From Cudoniella acicularis (lineage: Eukaryota; Ascomycota; Leotiomycetes; Helotiales; Helotiaceae), in assembly GCA_013054445.1 (NCBI GenBank), contig JAAMPI010000557.1:1-32394 (forward strand): DNA of 32,394 bases. Reading direction: 5' to 3'. Every line of letters starts with the position of its first letter. The first letter of the stretch is position 1. Shown here piece after piece: positions 21,389 through 32,394 of this stretch. Position numbers and translations under genes: made by a program. The notes beneath the pieces were generated by a model, which saw only the letters and a list, made by a program, of their open reading frames with translations, did no database searches and was not told where the DNA came from.

Positions 21389-22665
21389 ATGCGCTCTACA
21401 TATTCCGCCGCCGCGGTCCTCGTGTCTGCGCTGCAGCTCGTCAGTGCTCAGACTTTCACAGATTGTAATCCTACAGCAAAGAGTATGTGTCATTTAAGAT
21501 ATTCGGAAAAGGAAGCTCTGCTAACACCTCCGCAGCTTGTCCAGCAGACCCAGGTTTAGGAACGACTCTCACCACCGATTTCACACAAGGAAAGAGCTCC
21601 GACTGGACATTGGCCGATGGAACAACCATGAGCTACGATGGCTCTAAAGGCGCCGTTTTCTCCATCGCCGTGGGAACCGATGCTCCCACGATCAGCTCCG
21701 CCAAGTACATCATGTTCGGAAAGGTTTCAGTCACAATGGAGGCAGCGCCAGGCGTGGGTATTGTCAGCAGTTTCATTCTGGAATCCGATGATCTAGATGA
21801 GATTGATTGGGAGTGGCTCGGAGGAACCGACACCTCAGTGGAGAGCAACTTCTTCGGAAAGGGAAACACCACAACCTACAACCGCGCTGTTTACCACCCC
21901 GTAGCCCAAGCCATTAGCGCAGTGCACACCTACACCATCGACTGGACCGCCCAATCCATCATCTGGTCCATCGACGGAAACACTGTCCGAACCCTGGCTT
22001 ACGCCGACCCTCTCGCTCTCGGCGGCGCAAACTATCCCCAAACACCCATGAAAATAAAGATGGGCAACTGGATCGGCTGTCTCGATGCCGCCGCTGCCTC
22101 TAACCCCGCTACAGCCGGCACTTGCTCCTGGGCCGGTGGACCCATCGACCTCACCAAGGGCCCCTTCGACATGTACGTCAAGTCAGTCACGATCCAAGAT
22201 TACGGCTGCGGAGGAGACTACACCTACTCCGACACGAGCGGCAGCTACCAAAGCATCAAGTCCTCGGGAACCTGCGGCTCAAACAACAACAGCGGATCCA
22301 GCTCCAGCGCTTCTGCCGCTTCCTCCGTATCCTCCTCAGCAACTGCCTCCTCCTCGGCAGGAAGCTCTTCAGCTACAACCAGCGCTTCTAAATCAGCTAG
22401 CACAAGCAGCGGCGCAGTCCTCGTCCAAACCTCCGCCTCAAACGCAACCACCACCGGCAGCTCCTCAGGCGGAAACGGCACAACCCTCGCCACGACCCCA
22501 ACACCAACCGGCACCGGCTCCGCATCTGGTACCGCCAGCGGCGCAGCAGCCAAATCCACCGCCGGCTCCAGCGCCGCTACTGGCTTGAAGCCAAAACACT
22601 CATATGGTGTTCTCGACTTCGCTGTTATTGCCCTGGGTCTTGGTCTTGGATATCTCGTTATGTAA
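21389..22665 (+). CDS. GPI-anchored GH16 CRH-family chitin-glucan transglycosylase, two exons
   Basis: CRH enzymes link chitin to beta-1,6- or beta-1,3-glucan in the fungal wall. Exons 21389-21482 and 21536-22665 give 407 residues. The intron is GT-AG (GTATGT, branch CTAAC, acceptor CGCAG), phase 1. Residues 1-20 form a signal peptide (ending LQLVSA). The mature start [15 protein letters not shown] is typical of the CRH group, and its TC junction confirms the splice. The GH16 catalytic motif is DEIDWEWLG, giving Glu120 as nucleophile, Asp122 as helper and Glu124 as acid/base. The family-typical [12 protein letters not shown] and [13 protein letters not shown] follow. A short Cys-bearing block ([11 protein letters not shown]) closes the catalytic domain. 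The remaining 130 or so residues are Ser/Thr/Ala-rich, a likely O-glycosylated wall spacer, ending in a hydrophobic tail ([17 protein letters not shown]) expected to be replaced by a GPI anchor. I saw no separate chitin-binding module. Confidence 0.95.
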
Positions 22666-23252
22666 ATACCCTGACGAAGAGATGATTGGAAAAACGGAAA
22701 TGGGATCTTAAAAAAAAATATACAATTCATCAATCATGCATTTACGGCCAGTCTATGGCGGCGAGGCTCCTTACTCCAGGCGTTTTTCTCCAGCAAGCAT
22801 GACTCCTTTTTGATATCCTGGTACGCACTGACCAACCGAGAAACGTGGCTGGCGGCGGTGCTTTTGTTTTTTGATCATTTACTTTGTTGGTTGTTCGACG
22901 CTTTGGTTGCGGCTTGGGTTGGGTTGGGTTGTGAGTAGAAAGAAGATTTGCATAGTTTTTTGCATGGCATGCATGTATGAAAATGGCGCGCTGGCAATTG
23001 GGCGATTATATAAATAGATACCTTTAATAATGCACCATCACATCACGGACAGATTTGGAGGGGTTGAACTCTTTTCCATCTGTTTCGTTTTGGTTTTATT
23101 TCTGAAGAAAATTGGGATGAGGGAGTGGAGTGGGAATGGGATTTAGGTAGTAGGAAATCAAATCAAGATAAATGAATGGAGATCAATATGTGAAAAACAT
23201 GATATCCTTCAATACTTTTTTTCTACCTTTATTATTACGACTTTCCTAAGTG

Positions 23253-23275
23253 ATTATTATTATTATTATTATTAG
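23253..23275. repeat. ATT trinucleotide microsatellite
   Basis: Seven to eight uninterrupted ATT units in an AT-rich spacer. Confidence 0.9.
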
Positions 23276-23426
23276 TGAGAAGTTAGAGTTAGTGAGCTTA
23301 TAAAACTTGTGCCTTTCTAGGGGCCATTTCGCGCTTGCCTTCGATAACCCTTCCTTGTCAGGAAGTATACGACGAATGATGACAAGGGTTGGTGGATCCG
23401 ATGGAGTAGATAGCAGAGAGAGAGGG

Positions 23427-23446
23427 TTTTTTTTTTTTTTTTTTTT
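23427..23446. repeat. T20 homopolymer
   Basis: Twenty consecutive T residues after a short GA repeat. The run length is prone to sequencing error. Confidence 0.9.
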
Positions 23447-24363
23447 CCTGGGCGTGTTGTCGCCTGAAAGTCGCGCAAGGCTACGTGCAAGGTGAAGGTG
23501 GGCGGGGCAGCTAGCTGTTCGATATGTATGCGTGAGGCTGTTGATGCGTCGCCGGGCCCAGATAATAGTCGCAGAGCAAATAAACGTATAGCGGTGGCCG
23601 TGCCGGATTTGCAGCAATTGTAGAACAGGTACGGCGACTTTTTCGCAATGTGACGGTGTAGCGATCGGATGGAGCGCTTGTGACGAGATTCCAAGAAAGA
23701 AGCACGAACCGCCCGCCCAAGCTCCTCTCGGCAAAGCAGCGCAACAACTGCGAGACGGGGTTTCCAGTTTCCACGCGTGATCTGGAGCAACGGTGAGGGC
23801 GAGACAGCGCAGTGCAACAGGACGACGGCACCACAGTGCTAGAGTAGCAGTGGAGGCAGGGGATATAGAGGCCGATGTAGCAGCGCAATTTGCAGGCCGT
23901 GGGAGATGCTTAGTGGGGGACGATGGGGGGTTGGCGACAGTGTGGGAGCTGGCAGCTTGGGAGCTCGAGAGGCACGAGGAGAGGCACGAGAAGGGGCAGC
24001 GGAGGGGTAGGAGAGTTGGTGGAAATGGTGTTTTGCTTTGCTTTGCGTCTAGTTTGGGGCAGCAGCAGCTTTCCTGCAGACTCAGTGCAGACTCCGGCTG
24101 CAGCTCGACCTTCGGGATGGCCTGGAAGACTTGAGGCTTGGAGCTGCGGGCGCTGAGAGCCAGTGGAACTGCGGGCAGGGCGGCGCCGATTGAGGCCCAA
24201 ACTTGCCCGATAAGAGCTGACTAAGCGATAATTTTTTGAAAAAAAGTCGGATAGCTTCAACTCGGACTGTTTACAGTTGCGACCCTCACGCTCGCTGCAC
24301 CCTCACCCTCACCCCTCACCCCCACCTACTACGCACGGGTCATACTCCTTACCTCCTCCAATC

Positions 24364-24452
24364 GTAAGTCCATGCAACAAGCTTCCCCAAATTCCAAGCA
24401 AATGGCTTCTCCGTGCACCTTCAACCCCCCAGCTCTCACTGACCTCCCACAG
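24364..24452 (+). other. Probable 5'UTR intron of RPA2
   Basis: GTAAGT at 24364 and a CTGAC branch near 24439 followed by CCCACAG ending at 24452 make a good 89-nt intron just upstream of the ATG at 24459. It contains the two in-frame upstream ATGs (24372 and 24402). If it is removed, 24459 becomes the first usable start, in agreement with the length of the family's N-terminus. Confidence 0.6.
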
Positions 24453-24458
24453 CTCGAA

Positions 24459-27400
24459 ATGCCGCCCTCCCAATCCTCCCCCACAAAGACGAAATGGACG
24501 CACGAATTTGATACCCTGCGACGAGAGAATCTGTTCCGAAACCCCCCAACGGACCACACCGCGTATCCCGCCCTACAAGCGGCCATTGCCCCGCACATTG
24601 AGTCTTTCAACGCCTTGTTTGAGAAGAATGGCTTGATAGCACATGGTATACAAGACATTGGACCCCAAACATATTTCGATGGTGATCCAAGAACTGGCCC
24701 GCTCGGCAAAAACAAGTTGACTATCAAAATCAAGGAGGTCACTGTGGATAAACCCGTACTGCCACCCTCGAACAAGTTTGCAACTGGGAATCGGGAGATT
24801 CTGCCAGCAGAATGCAGAGAACGCCATGTTACATATCGAGGCAAATTGACTGCTAAGCTGTCGATTAAGGTCAACAATGAAGATCCAATAGAGGTTGTGC
24901 GGGATATTGGATTACTACCTTTGATGTTGATGGTTAGTCGAGCACAATTTCAAACTCAATGTTGCGCTTGCTGATGTCTTATAGTCAAATCGATGCCACC
25001 TCGAGAACAATGCACCTGCCCAACTCGTTCAGCGCAAAGAAGAGGCCGAAGAACTTGGCGGATACTTTGTTGTCAATGGCATTGAAAAGCTTATTCGATT
25101 ACTCATTGTGAATCGCAGAAACTTCCCAATGGCAATTGAGCGTCCCTCATTCGAAAATCGAGGACCGACCTTCACAAAATGGGGCATGATTGTACGATCC
25201 GTGCGACCAGACCAGACCTCACAAACCAATGTGCTTCATTATCTGGACGATGGCAATGTGACATTTCGATTTTCATGGCGCAAGAATGAATACCTGGTCC
25301 CGGTGATGATGATCTTGAAAGCTTTGGTGGAGACTAACGACCGTGAGATATACGAGGGAATCGTGGGGCCAGCTGCATCTGAGGGCGCGAAGAACACATT
25401 TTTGACCGATCGGATGGAACTATTATTGCGGACATACAAGGTGTATGGGCTGTACACCAGAAGCAAAACTCGATCTTATCTGGGGGAGAAATTTCGAGTC
25501 CATTTGAACGTACCCGATAGCATGTCAAATTACGACGCCGGCACCGAATTCCTGAGAAGGATTGTGCTTGTACACCTTGGCAATGTCAATGTCACCGAGA
25601 CACAAGATACCGACAAGTTTAAGATGCTCCTTTTTATGATACGAAAACTTTATACGTTAGTAGGAGGTGACTGCGCAGTCGACAATCCCGACGCGGTCCA
25701 GAACCAGGAGATTTTGTTAGGTGGATTCCTCTATGGAATGATCCTCAAGGAGCGCCTGGATGATTGGCTGTCGAACCAACTGAAATTGGCATTGCGGGAT
25801 TGGAACAGAAGAAATCCCGAGTATCACTTCGCAACTCCAGAATTTCTCAAAGCCCTCCCTAGCAGGATATTCCCAAGAACCAATGAAAATATTGGAAAGG
25901 CTTTGGAATATTTCATGTCGACTGGAAATCTTATTAGTCCGACAGGTTTAGATCTACAGCAAGTGTCTGGCTTCACGGTTGTGGCGGAGAAGATCAACTT
26001 TCTACGATTCATCAGTCATTTCCGCATGGTTCACAGAGGAAGCTTTTTCGCGCAACTCAAGACGACGACGGTGCGAAAACTGTTGCCAGAAAGTTGGGGT
26101 TTCTTATGCCCTGTCCACACACCTGATGGAAGCCCTTGCGGCTTGCTGAATCATTTAGCTCACAAATGCAAGATTCTGGTCAAGAGCTTAGATGTTTCAG
26201 CAATTCCAAGACTGGTTGCGGATCTAGGAGTCGTTGCTACTGGATCATCGTCAACAAAGGAGAGCGTTGTTGTTCAATTAGATGGGAAAATCCTGGGCTG
26301 GTGCACTCCAAAGCAGGCTCACAGAATCGCCGATACTCTTCGGTTTTGGAAAGTTGAAGGCTCAAACAACGTTCCAAAGGAGTTGGAGATTGGTTATGTT
26401 CCCAATTCTCGCGGAGGACAATACCCTGGTATTTTCATGTCCTCAACACCTTCGCGTTTGATTCGGCCTGTAAAGTACCTGCCATTGAACAAGGAGGATT
26501 TCGTCGGCCCTCAAGAGCAGCCCTTTATGTCAATCGCCGTCACTGAGCCGGAAATTGTTTCGGGCGAGTCCACCCATGTGGAGTTCGACCCTACCAATAT
26601 TCTTTCAATTCTAGCCAATATGACACCTTTCTCCGACCACAACCAGTCACCTCGAAACATGTATCAATGTCAGATGGGAAAACAATCGATGGGAACTCCA
26701 GGTACCGCTATCCGGTATAGAACTGACAATAAATCATACCGGCTACAGACTGGACAGACACCAATTGTACGTGCGCCGCTTCACAACGAGTACGGATTTG
26801 ATAATTTCCCAAATGGCATGAATGCCGTGGTGGCTGTCATTTCTTATACCGGATACGATATGGACGACGCTATGATAATTAATAAGTCGGCGCACGAGCG
26901 AGGCTTTGGTCATGGCACGATCTACAAAGTTAAAAAGTACGACCTTGACGAGGGAGAGCGCACAAGCCGGTCAGTAATGACTGTCAAGAAGCTGTTCGGG
27001 TTTGCACCAGGGAGTGAGATCCAAGCTCATGTTAAAAGTGCTATCGATTCAGATGGCCTGCCTTACATTGGTCGTATGATCCAAGAAGGAGATCTCATCT
27101 GCGCATGGCACACGGTCAGCGTAGACCCTACTGGTAAACTTGTGAATCTTGATGGTATAACTCATTTCGAGAAGTACAAGGAGGAGGAGGTTGCGTTCAT
27201 CGAGGAGGTGCGGCTCATCGGCAACGAGAGTGGTGTAGAACCAGCAACAAAAATGTCGGTCAAATTTCGACTTCCACGTTCCCCGCTTATTGGCGACAAA
27301 TTTTCTTCTCGGCATGGACAAAAAGGAGTGCTCTCTCAGAAGTGGCCAAGTATCGACATGCCATTCTCCGAATCTGGTATCCAGCCGGACATCATTATCA

Positions 27401-28125
27401 ACCCTCACGCTTTCCCATCTCGCATGACCATTGGCATGTTCATTGAGTCCTTAGCGGGAAAGTCTGGAGCACTCCACGGGCTGGCTCAAGATAGTACGCC
27501 ATTCAAATTTGACGAGGACAATACTGCAGGTGATTATTTCGGCCACCAACTCATGAAGGCAGGTTACAACTATCACGGAAACGAGCCAATGTATTCGGGT
27601 ATTACGGGAGAAGAACTGTACGCGGATATTTATATCGGCGTTGTGTACTACCAACGCCTCCGACACATGGTGAATGATAAATACCAGGTAAGAACAACTG
27701 GTCCTGTCACGCAACTCACGGGCCAGCCTATCAAGGGACGAAAGAAGGGAGGAGGTATTCGTGTAGGTGAGATGGAACGCGACTCGTTGCTTGCCCATGG
27801 AGCTGCCCATCTTCTACAAGACCGACTACTCAACTGCTCCGACTATACTCGCTCCTGGATTTGCAAGCAGTGTGGCACTTTCCTCTCGGTACAGCCGACA
27901 GTCGCTGTAAACACTAGACAGGGACTGGAAGCGGTGCGATGTCGAAGATGCGCCCACAAGGTTGACGCATGGAGAGGGGGTGGCGAGCTCTGGGTAGATG
28001 GGGAGGGCCAGAAATGGGTTGGTGGAACTGATACGACTGTTGTAGCAGTGCCTGGTGTGTTGAAGTATTTGGATGTCGAGTTGGCAGCTATGGGCATCAA
28101 GTTGAAGTATAATGTGGGTCCATGA
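24459..28125 (+). CDS. RPA2: RNA polymerase I second-largest subunit (Rpa2/Rpa135), two coding exons
   Basis: This is the beta-like subunit of RNA polymerase I, which transcribes the 35S rRNA precursor in the nucleolus. Coding exons 24459-24932 and 24985-28125 give 1204 residues, about the length of yeast Rpa135. The 52-nt intron has a GTTAGT donor and TATAG acceptor, joining LPLMLM to SNRCHLENN in the conserved protrusion. Start: the ATG at 24459 (MPPSQSSPTKTKW) fits the family; an in-frame ATG at 24372 lies inside a likely 5'UTR intron. Conserved blocks in order include VRPDQTSQTNVLHYLDDG, FRFSWRKNEYLVP, VAEKINFLRFISHFRMVHRG, ESWGFLCPVHTPDGSPCGL, SPRNMYQCQMGKQ, GYDMDDAMIINKSAHERG (active-centre region), GDKFSSRHGQKGV and GGIRVGEMERD. 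The C-terminal zinc ribbon is C1118-x2-C1121-x22-C1144-x2-C1147. It is Pol I rather than Pol II or III by overall match to Rpa135, including the N-terminus and the LKYLDVELAAMGIKLKYNV end. It appears intact. Confidence 0.98.
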
Positions 28126-29430
28126 TTAAACCTAACGAGCACATGAGTTCAAGTCGGCGTTATGGGGATGAGCATTCACGAGGAGCATTGCTTGGCTGGG
28201 CAATCAAAAGTACGCGTTGAGTCAAGGCTCAAACATCCTACGGGATTTGCTAATATAAATCGGTTCGCTTTCGATCTTTATCGGTCATTGCTTTAGCATT
28301 AAGTTTAGGTGATTTGCAGGCTTTTGTGCCCAGTGACAAAAGAGCATTGCCCGGGGTGGAATTGTTGGATGCGTCATCTATCGGCACACGACATATTGAA
28401 CTTCTGCTTCTCAGTTGTGGTACTTCTTCATCCCTCTGTACTTTCCGAGCAATCGGACCATGGAAGCAAACCAGCCGGTCGAATTCGGGCAAACTGAATG
28501 CCATCTTTGATATCGCCGTTCCCGCTAGTTTGGGACCATGTAGGACAAGCGCTGAAGCCAGCGGTTTTTCACGTTGATCTTTCATGGTTTAATTTCCGGT
28601 AGATCTGTCACCTCCAACCACGTCCTTATCAACGCAAACATTCGATTGCTCGTGATGCGTCTTGCCGGTACGCCAATGTAGCACTGCTACTTGGTACAAC
28701 CCGAGCCGGGCGGTCTTCCAACGCTCCTTCTCTTTATGTTTTTTCTCGTCTTCTCGACGAAAGGAGGAAAGTTGAATCGGGGAAGCAGCTGTGACATGCG
28801 AAGGCAGCCTCTGTCCCCCCGAATTCCGAATTCCACGATTTAGTTCCCTTTTCAAGCATGCGTCCACCCCGATTTAGTCATGTTCCACTTGCCCCTCACT
28901 ACATGGTGCCCGAGGTTGTCATCTGCACACCGATTTTTTTTTTACCTAAGCATACCAACCTAGGTAGGTAGGTACCTAGGCAGGTATAAATGGAAGAGCT
29001 CAGGACAGGCCAAGGGCTCTTTCCCCTGATTTTTGCATGTCGGGAAGTCCTGCTTGTCGCCAATGCTTCTTTCCCAACCTGTGGAGAGTTGAAATGTCAA
29101 CCCGACTTGGTTAAAGTGGTTGTAATGGACGTTTGCCTCCTCGTACCGGACTGCGCAAAACTGCTGTCACCAACTCACCAACTAGCCAACCCACCAGCTC
29201 ATCAGCTCACCGCACAGCCATTGGCACACATCATTCGTTTTCGCGCGGCTGTGAAGTCTGCTTGTCATCATTTGAGAGGTCCATCGCAAACGCATTTGAC
29301 ACTCATTTGTATGTCATTCCTTCTACAGCTTCCGACGACAATCACACTCCTTTGAAATTCGAAAAACGGAAACCCCCCTTCACTCGGTTTTTTGTGCCGC
29401 CATCGAACTCCCTCGATAAATATTACCACG
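28126..29430. other. Intergenic region between RPA2 and the tyrosinase gene
   Basis: Contains the RPA2 3'UTR and the tyrosinase promoter and leader. A minus-strand ATG frame of 111 codons (28250-28585) has no family resemblance and is not called. Near 28949-28985 there is a run of CCTAGG and GGTAGGT repeats, a common low-complexity feature of filamentous fungal promoters. Confidence 0.55.
28985..28990 (+). promoter_or_regulatory. TATA-like box upstream of tyrosinase
   Basis: TATAAA directly after the CCTAGG/GGTAGGT repeats, 441 bp before the ATG. If used, the leader would be long (over 400 nt) or contain an intron. The more proximal GATAAATATT (29415-29424) is too close to the start to be a TATA box. 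Confidence 0.3.
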
Positions 29431-31523
29431 ATGGCTTTCCACCTTTTCACTTCCCTGCTGCTTGCAGTTCTCGGGTCATCCTTGATACAAGCTGTTCAAT
29501 CATCGCCAGCTCCTGCTAATTCCGAGTATCCTCCGTATGACTACGGCGTCAACCGAAGCACAATCATCAAACGTCAATCATCTAGCTTCTATCCGATCAC
29601 TGGTGTGTTCACTGGCAATGGGCCAAATGGATCTCCACCACAAAGACTTGAGATTCGGAAGTTGGAGAATAACAACAGCGCAATGTGGACTTTGTACATC
29701 CTCGGTCTGGATATGATGCAGTATACGAGCCAATCGGATATGCTTTCCTGGTACCAAATAATGGGTACGTGAGGTGCTTGGTTCATAACGATGTAGCTGA
29801 CCTATGCACTTTCAGGAATTCATGGGCGACCTTTTCTCCCCTTCGATAATGTGCAAGCCACCAATGGCAATCAAAACCATGGGTACTGCACACATGTATC
29901 AATCTTATTTCCGACTTGGCATCGACCATATCTTGCCCTTTTTGAGGTATTCTATCTCAATTTATGCAGAGTGTAACCATACGCTAATCTTGTGGCAGCA
30001 AGTAATGCACAACATAATACAGCAAATAGCTGCGCAATATCCTGCAGGCCCTGTTCAGGGTGAGTACGTTGCTGCGGCGGCAAATTTCCGAATACCGTAT
30101 TGGGATTGGGCAGCTTCGCCGCCCCCGGGCCAGAGTGTATTTCCTATGAGCGTTGGAGGTTCACCCTCTATCCTTGTTGATGGTCCAGCTGGCAGCCAAT
30201 TGATAGCCAACCCTCTATTCAGCTATCTGTTCAAGCCACTAAATCCACAGGATCTCCCTGACCCTCCGGTAAGATCCACACAATTGAGGAGATTCAATGC
30301 TGACTAGTATTCAGTTCAATCTATACACACAAACAGTACGCTACCCAACAAGTCAGGACGCCTCTGCAGTATCCCAAAACAACCTCGTGGCCCAACAACT
30401 GGACAATAACGCTGCTTCCCTTCGCAGCAGGTTATATAATCTTTTAACGAACTACCATGATTATGACACATTCAGCAATGAAGCCTGGATACCAAGTGTA
30501 AATCCTGCTGGTTTTGACTCAATCGAATCTGTACATGATCAAATTCATGGGCTCACTGGAAATGGTGGACATATGAGCTACATTGATTATTCTGCCTTCG
30601 ACCCAGCATTCATGCTGCATCACGCAAATGTCGACCGTATATTTGCAATGTGGCAGGCAATAAATCCTGACAGCTATGTTGTTCCTGAGCCTGCAACCTT
30701 CAGCACTTTTACGATTTCAGCGGGGCAAGTCGAGGATGGTACAAGCCCCTTGACTCCATTCCAAGACCCCACGGGAGAATTCTGGACTTCCAATGCTGTT
30801 GAGAATACGGCTAGTTTTGGCTACGTATATCCTGAAACCAGTAATTCGACAGGGGCAGACATCAGGGGCCAAGTTATCTCTGCAGTAAATCAGCTATATG
30901 GCCCATCATCGACAAGCGGTTCCTTATCAAACCTTTTCTCGAATTTTCGGCGTCGAGATATCATCTCAAATGGAACGGAAAGCACGCATGAACCCTCAGG
31001 AAGTTCGGTGAAATTCGGCGAGGCAGCCTCACAAATTCTCAAGACAAGCATTCAATACCAAGAATGGATTGCCAATATCCTCGTGAAAAAGCATGCACTA
31101 TCAGGTCCATTCTTTATCCACATATTTCTGGGGCCTTTCGGACCAGACTCCTCAAGATGGTCATTTGAACCAAATCTTGTCGGCACACACAGCATTTTTG
31201 ACAAAGCCAGCACTTCAATCTCGAATGCGTCATTTTGCAATTGCAGCAAAGACTTTGTGATGGGCACAATACCGTTGACGCCCTCGCTTTCGAAAGAAAT
31301 TGCTTCTGGAAACTTGAAGAGTTTGGGTGTCGAAGATGTTGAGCCATATTTGGCAAAAAACTTGAAATACCGAATTTCTTTACCGAATGATACGGAGGTG
31401 GACAACAGTAAAGTACCAAGCCTGAAAATTTCCGTTGTTAGTGCCGATGTGGAGAAGCCAGCAAGTGACTCAGAGCTTCCACATTGGGGAGAGATGAGAG
31501 GGCATTTCGATATCAGTCAGTGA
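29431..31523 (+). CDS. Secreted tyrosinase (type-3 copper oxidase), four exons
   Basis: Tyrosinases oxidise monophenols to o-quinones, feeding melanin formation or cross-linking. Exons 29431-29764, 29816-29946, 29999-30268 and 30315-31523 give 647 residues; all introns are GT-AG (46-52 nt). Residues 1-24 look like a signal peptide, and KR-QSSSFYPITGV (about 48) looks like a Kex2 cut before the mature start. CuA ligands are H114 (HGRPFLPF), H138 (GYCTH, with C136 placed to form the Cys-His thioether) and H147 (FPTWHRPYLALFE). CuB ligands are H319 and H323 (SVHDQIHG) and H348 (second His of FMLHHANVDR). The YVY motif at 415-417 marks the end of the core. After it come a linker with FRRRD (about 457-460) and a C-terminal domain of the kind that shields the active site until cleaved, with a C553-N-C555 pair of the type linked to copper loading. 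Substrate and role are not determinable. No melanin genes lie nearby. Confidence 0.95.
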
Positions 31524-32079
31524 GGGACTTGCTTTAAGGAAGTATTTTTCATAAGTTGCGAAAGTTTTGGAATAATTACAAACATCTCTGTTATCAGATG
31601 TTGTGTCCTCGCATATGGAAGGCGTCGGTGTTAGAGGAGTATAGATATTAATAGATATGTTGGCGGACACAAGAAAGTTTCAAGTTTCAAGTTTTCAGAT
31701 TCCCACATCGAGAAATCTCTTAAATGACTTTTTTTTCTTATGACCTGTTCGCCGCTTCATGATAATTGTAGGTTGTATGTTTCTGAATGCCGCACTGCCA
31801 ACGATATTCTGGACTTGATGAGTTTTCTCATCTAAGATGAATATGAATGAGTGGAAGTGAAACGTATGCATATGATTGAACCGTCTAAGTCTAGTCACTA
31901 GTGTCGATGCTTGAACTCCGAATACTGTAGGTGCAATAACGCCGGATATCAAGCCCCTATCCCCCCCCGCCTTCCATATTTAAATAGCATCAAGCATGAA
32001 GTTGTAAACAGATAGGTAAAACCAGATCGACTCAAAGCTCTGAGACGTCCTTGCCAAGGTGCATAGGCTGTGGTCGATG
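31524..32079. other. Convergent 3' intergenic region
   Basis: Should hold the 3' ends of the tyrosinase gene and of the partial minus-strand gene at the right edge. I see nothing else in it beyond a CAAGTTT direct repeat near 31680-31694. Confidence 0.6.
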
Positions 32080-32349
32080 CTAGGTTTTCTCACTGCTTTG
32101 AATTAGTTTTGTCATTGAGGAGATTGAAGAGTAGGAGTGGGAGAAAGGGGGGGTTACAACGGCGACTTCGGCAACTGGCTCGGGAGTAGCAGTGCGCTCG
32201 TTGATCATGCGGGCGATCCAGGCGCGGGGGTGGTTCAAGCTGCGGGTGCAGAGAAGACCGCATTCGGTACCGGGGGAACCAGCTGGGCCTGTATACAAGT
32301 TGGCGCTGGCAATGGTCGCGATGGCGAGGACGATGAATGATGCTGAGAA
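32080..32349 (-). CDS. Partial small secreted protein, last exon only
   Basis: A 270-nt minus-strand exon encodes 89 residues and stops at TAG (32080-32082). It opens with FSASFIVLAIATIASA|NLYTG, which reads as the body and cleavage site of a signal peptide, followed by GPAGSPGTECGLLCTRS and an Arg/Ala/Val/Ser-rich tail. There is no ATG before the hydrophobic stretch. Directly upstream the sequence has TACTAAC and then AACACCAG, an ideal fungal branch site and acceptor. The first exon, probably only a few codons with the ATG, therefore lies beyond the right window edge. Two Cys residues are visible in the mature part (TECGLLC). I do not recognise the family; fungal small secreted proteins include wall components and effectors, but nothing here separates these. 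Confidence 0.6.
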   Translation of the reverse strand, partial: FSASFIVLAIATIASANLYTGPAGSPGTECGLLCTRSLNHPRAWIARMINERTATPEPVAEVAVVTPPFSHSYSSISSMTKLIQSSEKT

Positions 32350-32394
32350 CTGGTGTTATTGTTAGTATGTTGGCGGAATGTGAGATGGTGTTGA

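Larger units (their letters stand above)
22666..24363. other. Intergenic region between the CRH gene and RPA2
   Basis: No gene is supported. It holds the CRH 3'UTR, a TTGGG repeat near 22916-22931, an ATT microsatellite (23253-23275), a run of 20 T (23427-23446), a Ser/Arg-rich-coding GC block that looks like chance open frame (23500-24150), and the RPA2 promoter and leader. Near 24190-24245 there is a GATAAG and a GCGATAATTTTTTGAAAA segment. The latter loosely resembles the PAC plus A/T-rich pair of yeast ribosome-biogenesis promoters, but the match is too poor to call. Confidence 0.5.

Noticed and set aside
23246..24260. Several overlapping open frames of 80-166 codons on both strands
   Set aside because: They span a T20 run and GC-rich repetitive text, are Arg/Ser/Pro-rich and show no family resemblance.
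24372..24458. Upstream in-frame ATG extension of RPA2
   Set aside because: It lies within a good 5'UTR intron, and the added residues do not resemble the family's N-terminus.
28250..28585. 111-codon minus-strand frame with a real ATG just downstream of RPA2
   Set aside because: No recognisable motif, splice structure or family; it could be a small gene, but nothing beyond length supports it.

Overview
The window is nuclear DNA of a filamentous ascomycete (Pezizomycotina; a leotiomycete-like fungus is my guess, not something the sequence proves). The evidence is short introns (about 46-190 nt) with fungal branch sites, a Pex20 peroxin, a CRH-type cell-wall transglycosylase, a secreted fungal tyrosinase and large gene-poor spacers. 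I joined exons by hand by following reading frame and splice signals. Every multi-exon model below keeps a single open frame, but none has been checked against RNA. I saw no rRNA, tRNA or CRISPR array by eye.

Layout. Positions 1-642 hold a small element with long terminal inverted repeats, cut by the left window edge. After it come a frameshifted coding relic (864-1177) and a gene-poor stretch. PEX20 (minus, 2404-3524) and SEC13 (plus, 4002-5098) diverge from one 477-bp promoter region. An F-box-like protein gene of unknown target (minus, 5917-8081) follows. A 3.5-kb spacer then leads to a seven-exon MFS transporter gene (plus, 11561-13638).

Positions 13639-21388 are a 7.7-kb stretch with no gene I can defend. 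It contains a diverged tandem repeat whose units look like introns (14822-15430), three strong hairpins, a G-quadruplex-type block and several microsatellites. Next are a GPI-anchored GH16 CRH-family gene (plus, 21389-22665), the second-largest RNA polymerase I subunit RPA2 (plus, 24459-28125), a secreted tyrosinase (plus, 29431-31523), and the 3' part of a small secreted-protein gene running off the right edge (minus, 32080-32349).

The genes do not form a pathway cluster. Peroxisomal import (PEX20), COPII/nuclear pore (SEC13) and rRNA transcription (RPA2) are housekeeping functions. The transporter, CRH enzyme, tyrosinase and small secreted protein act at or outside the cell surface. I found no convincing new multi-gene system. 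The best leads are the intron-like tandem cassettes, the long-inverted-repeat element, a probable GC-AG intron in PEX20, and an uncharacterised F-box protein.
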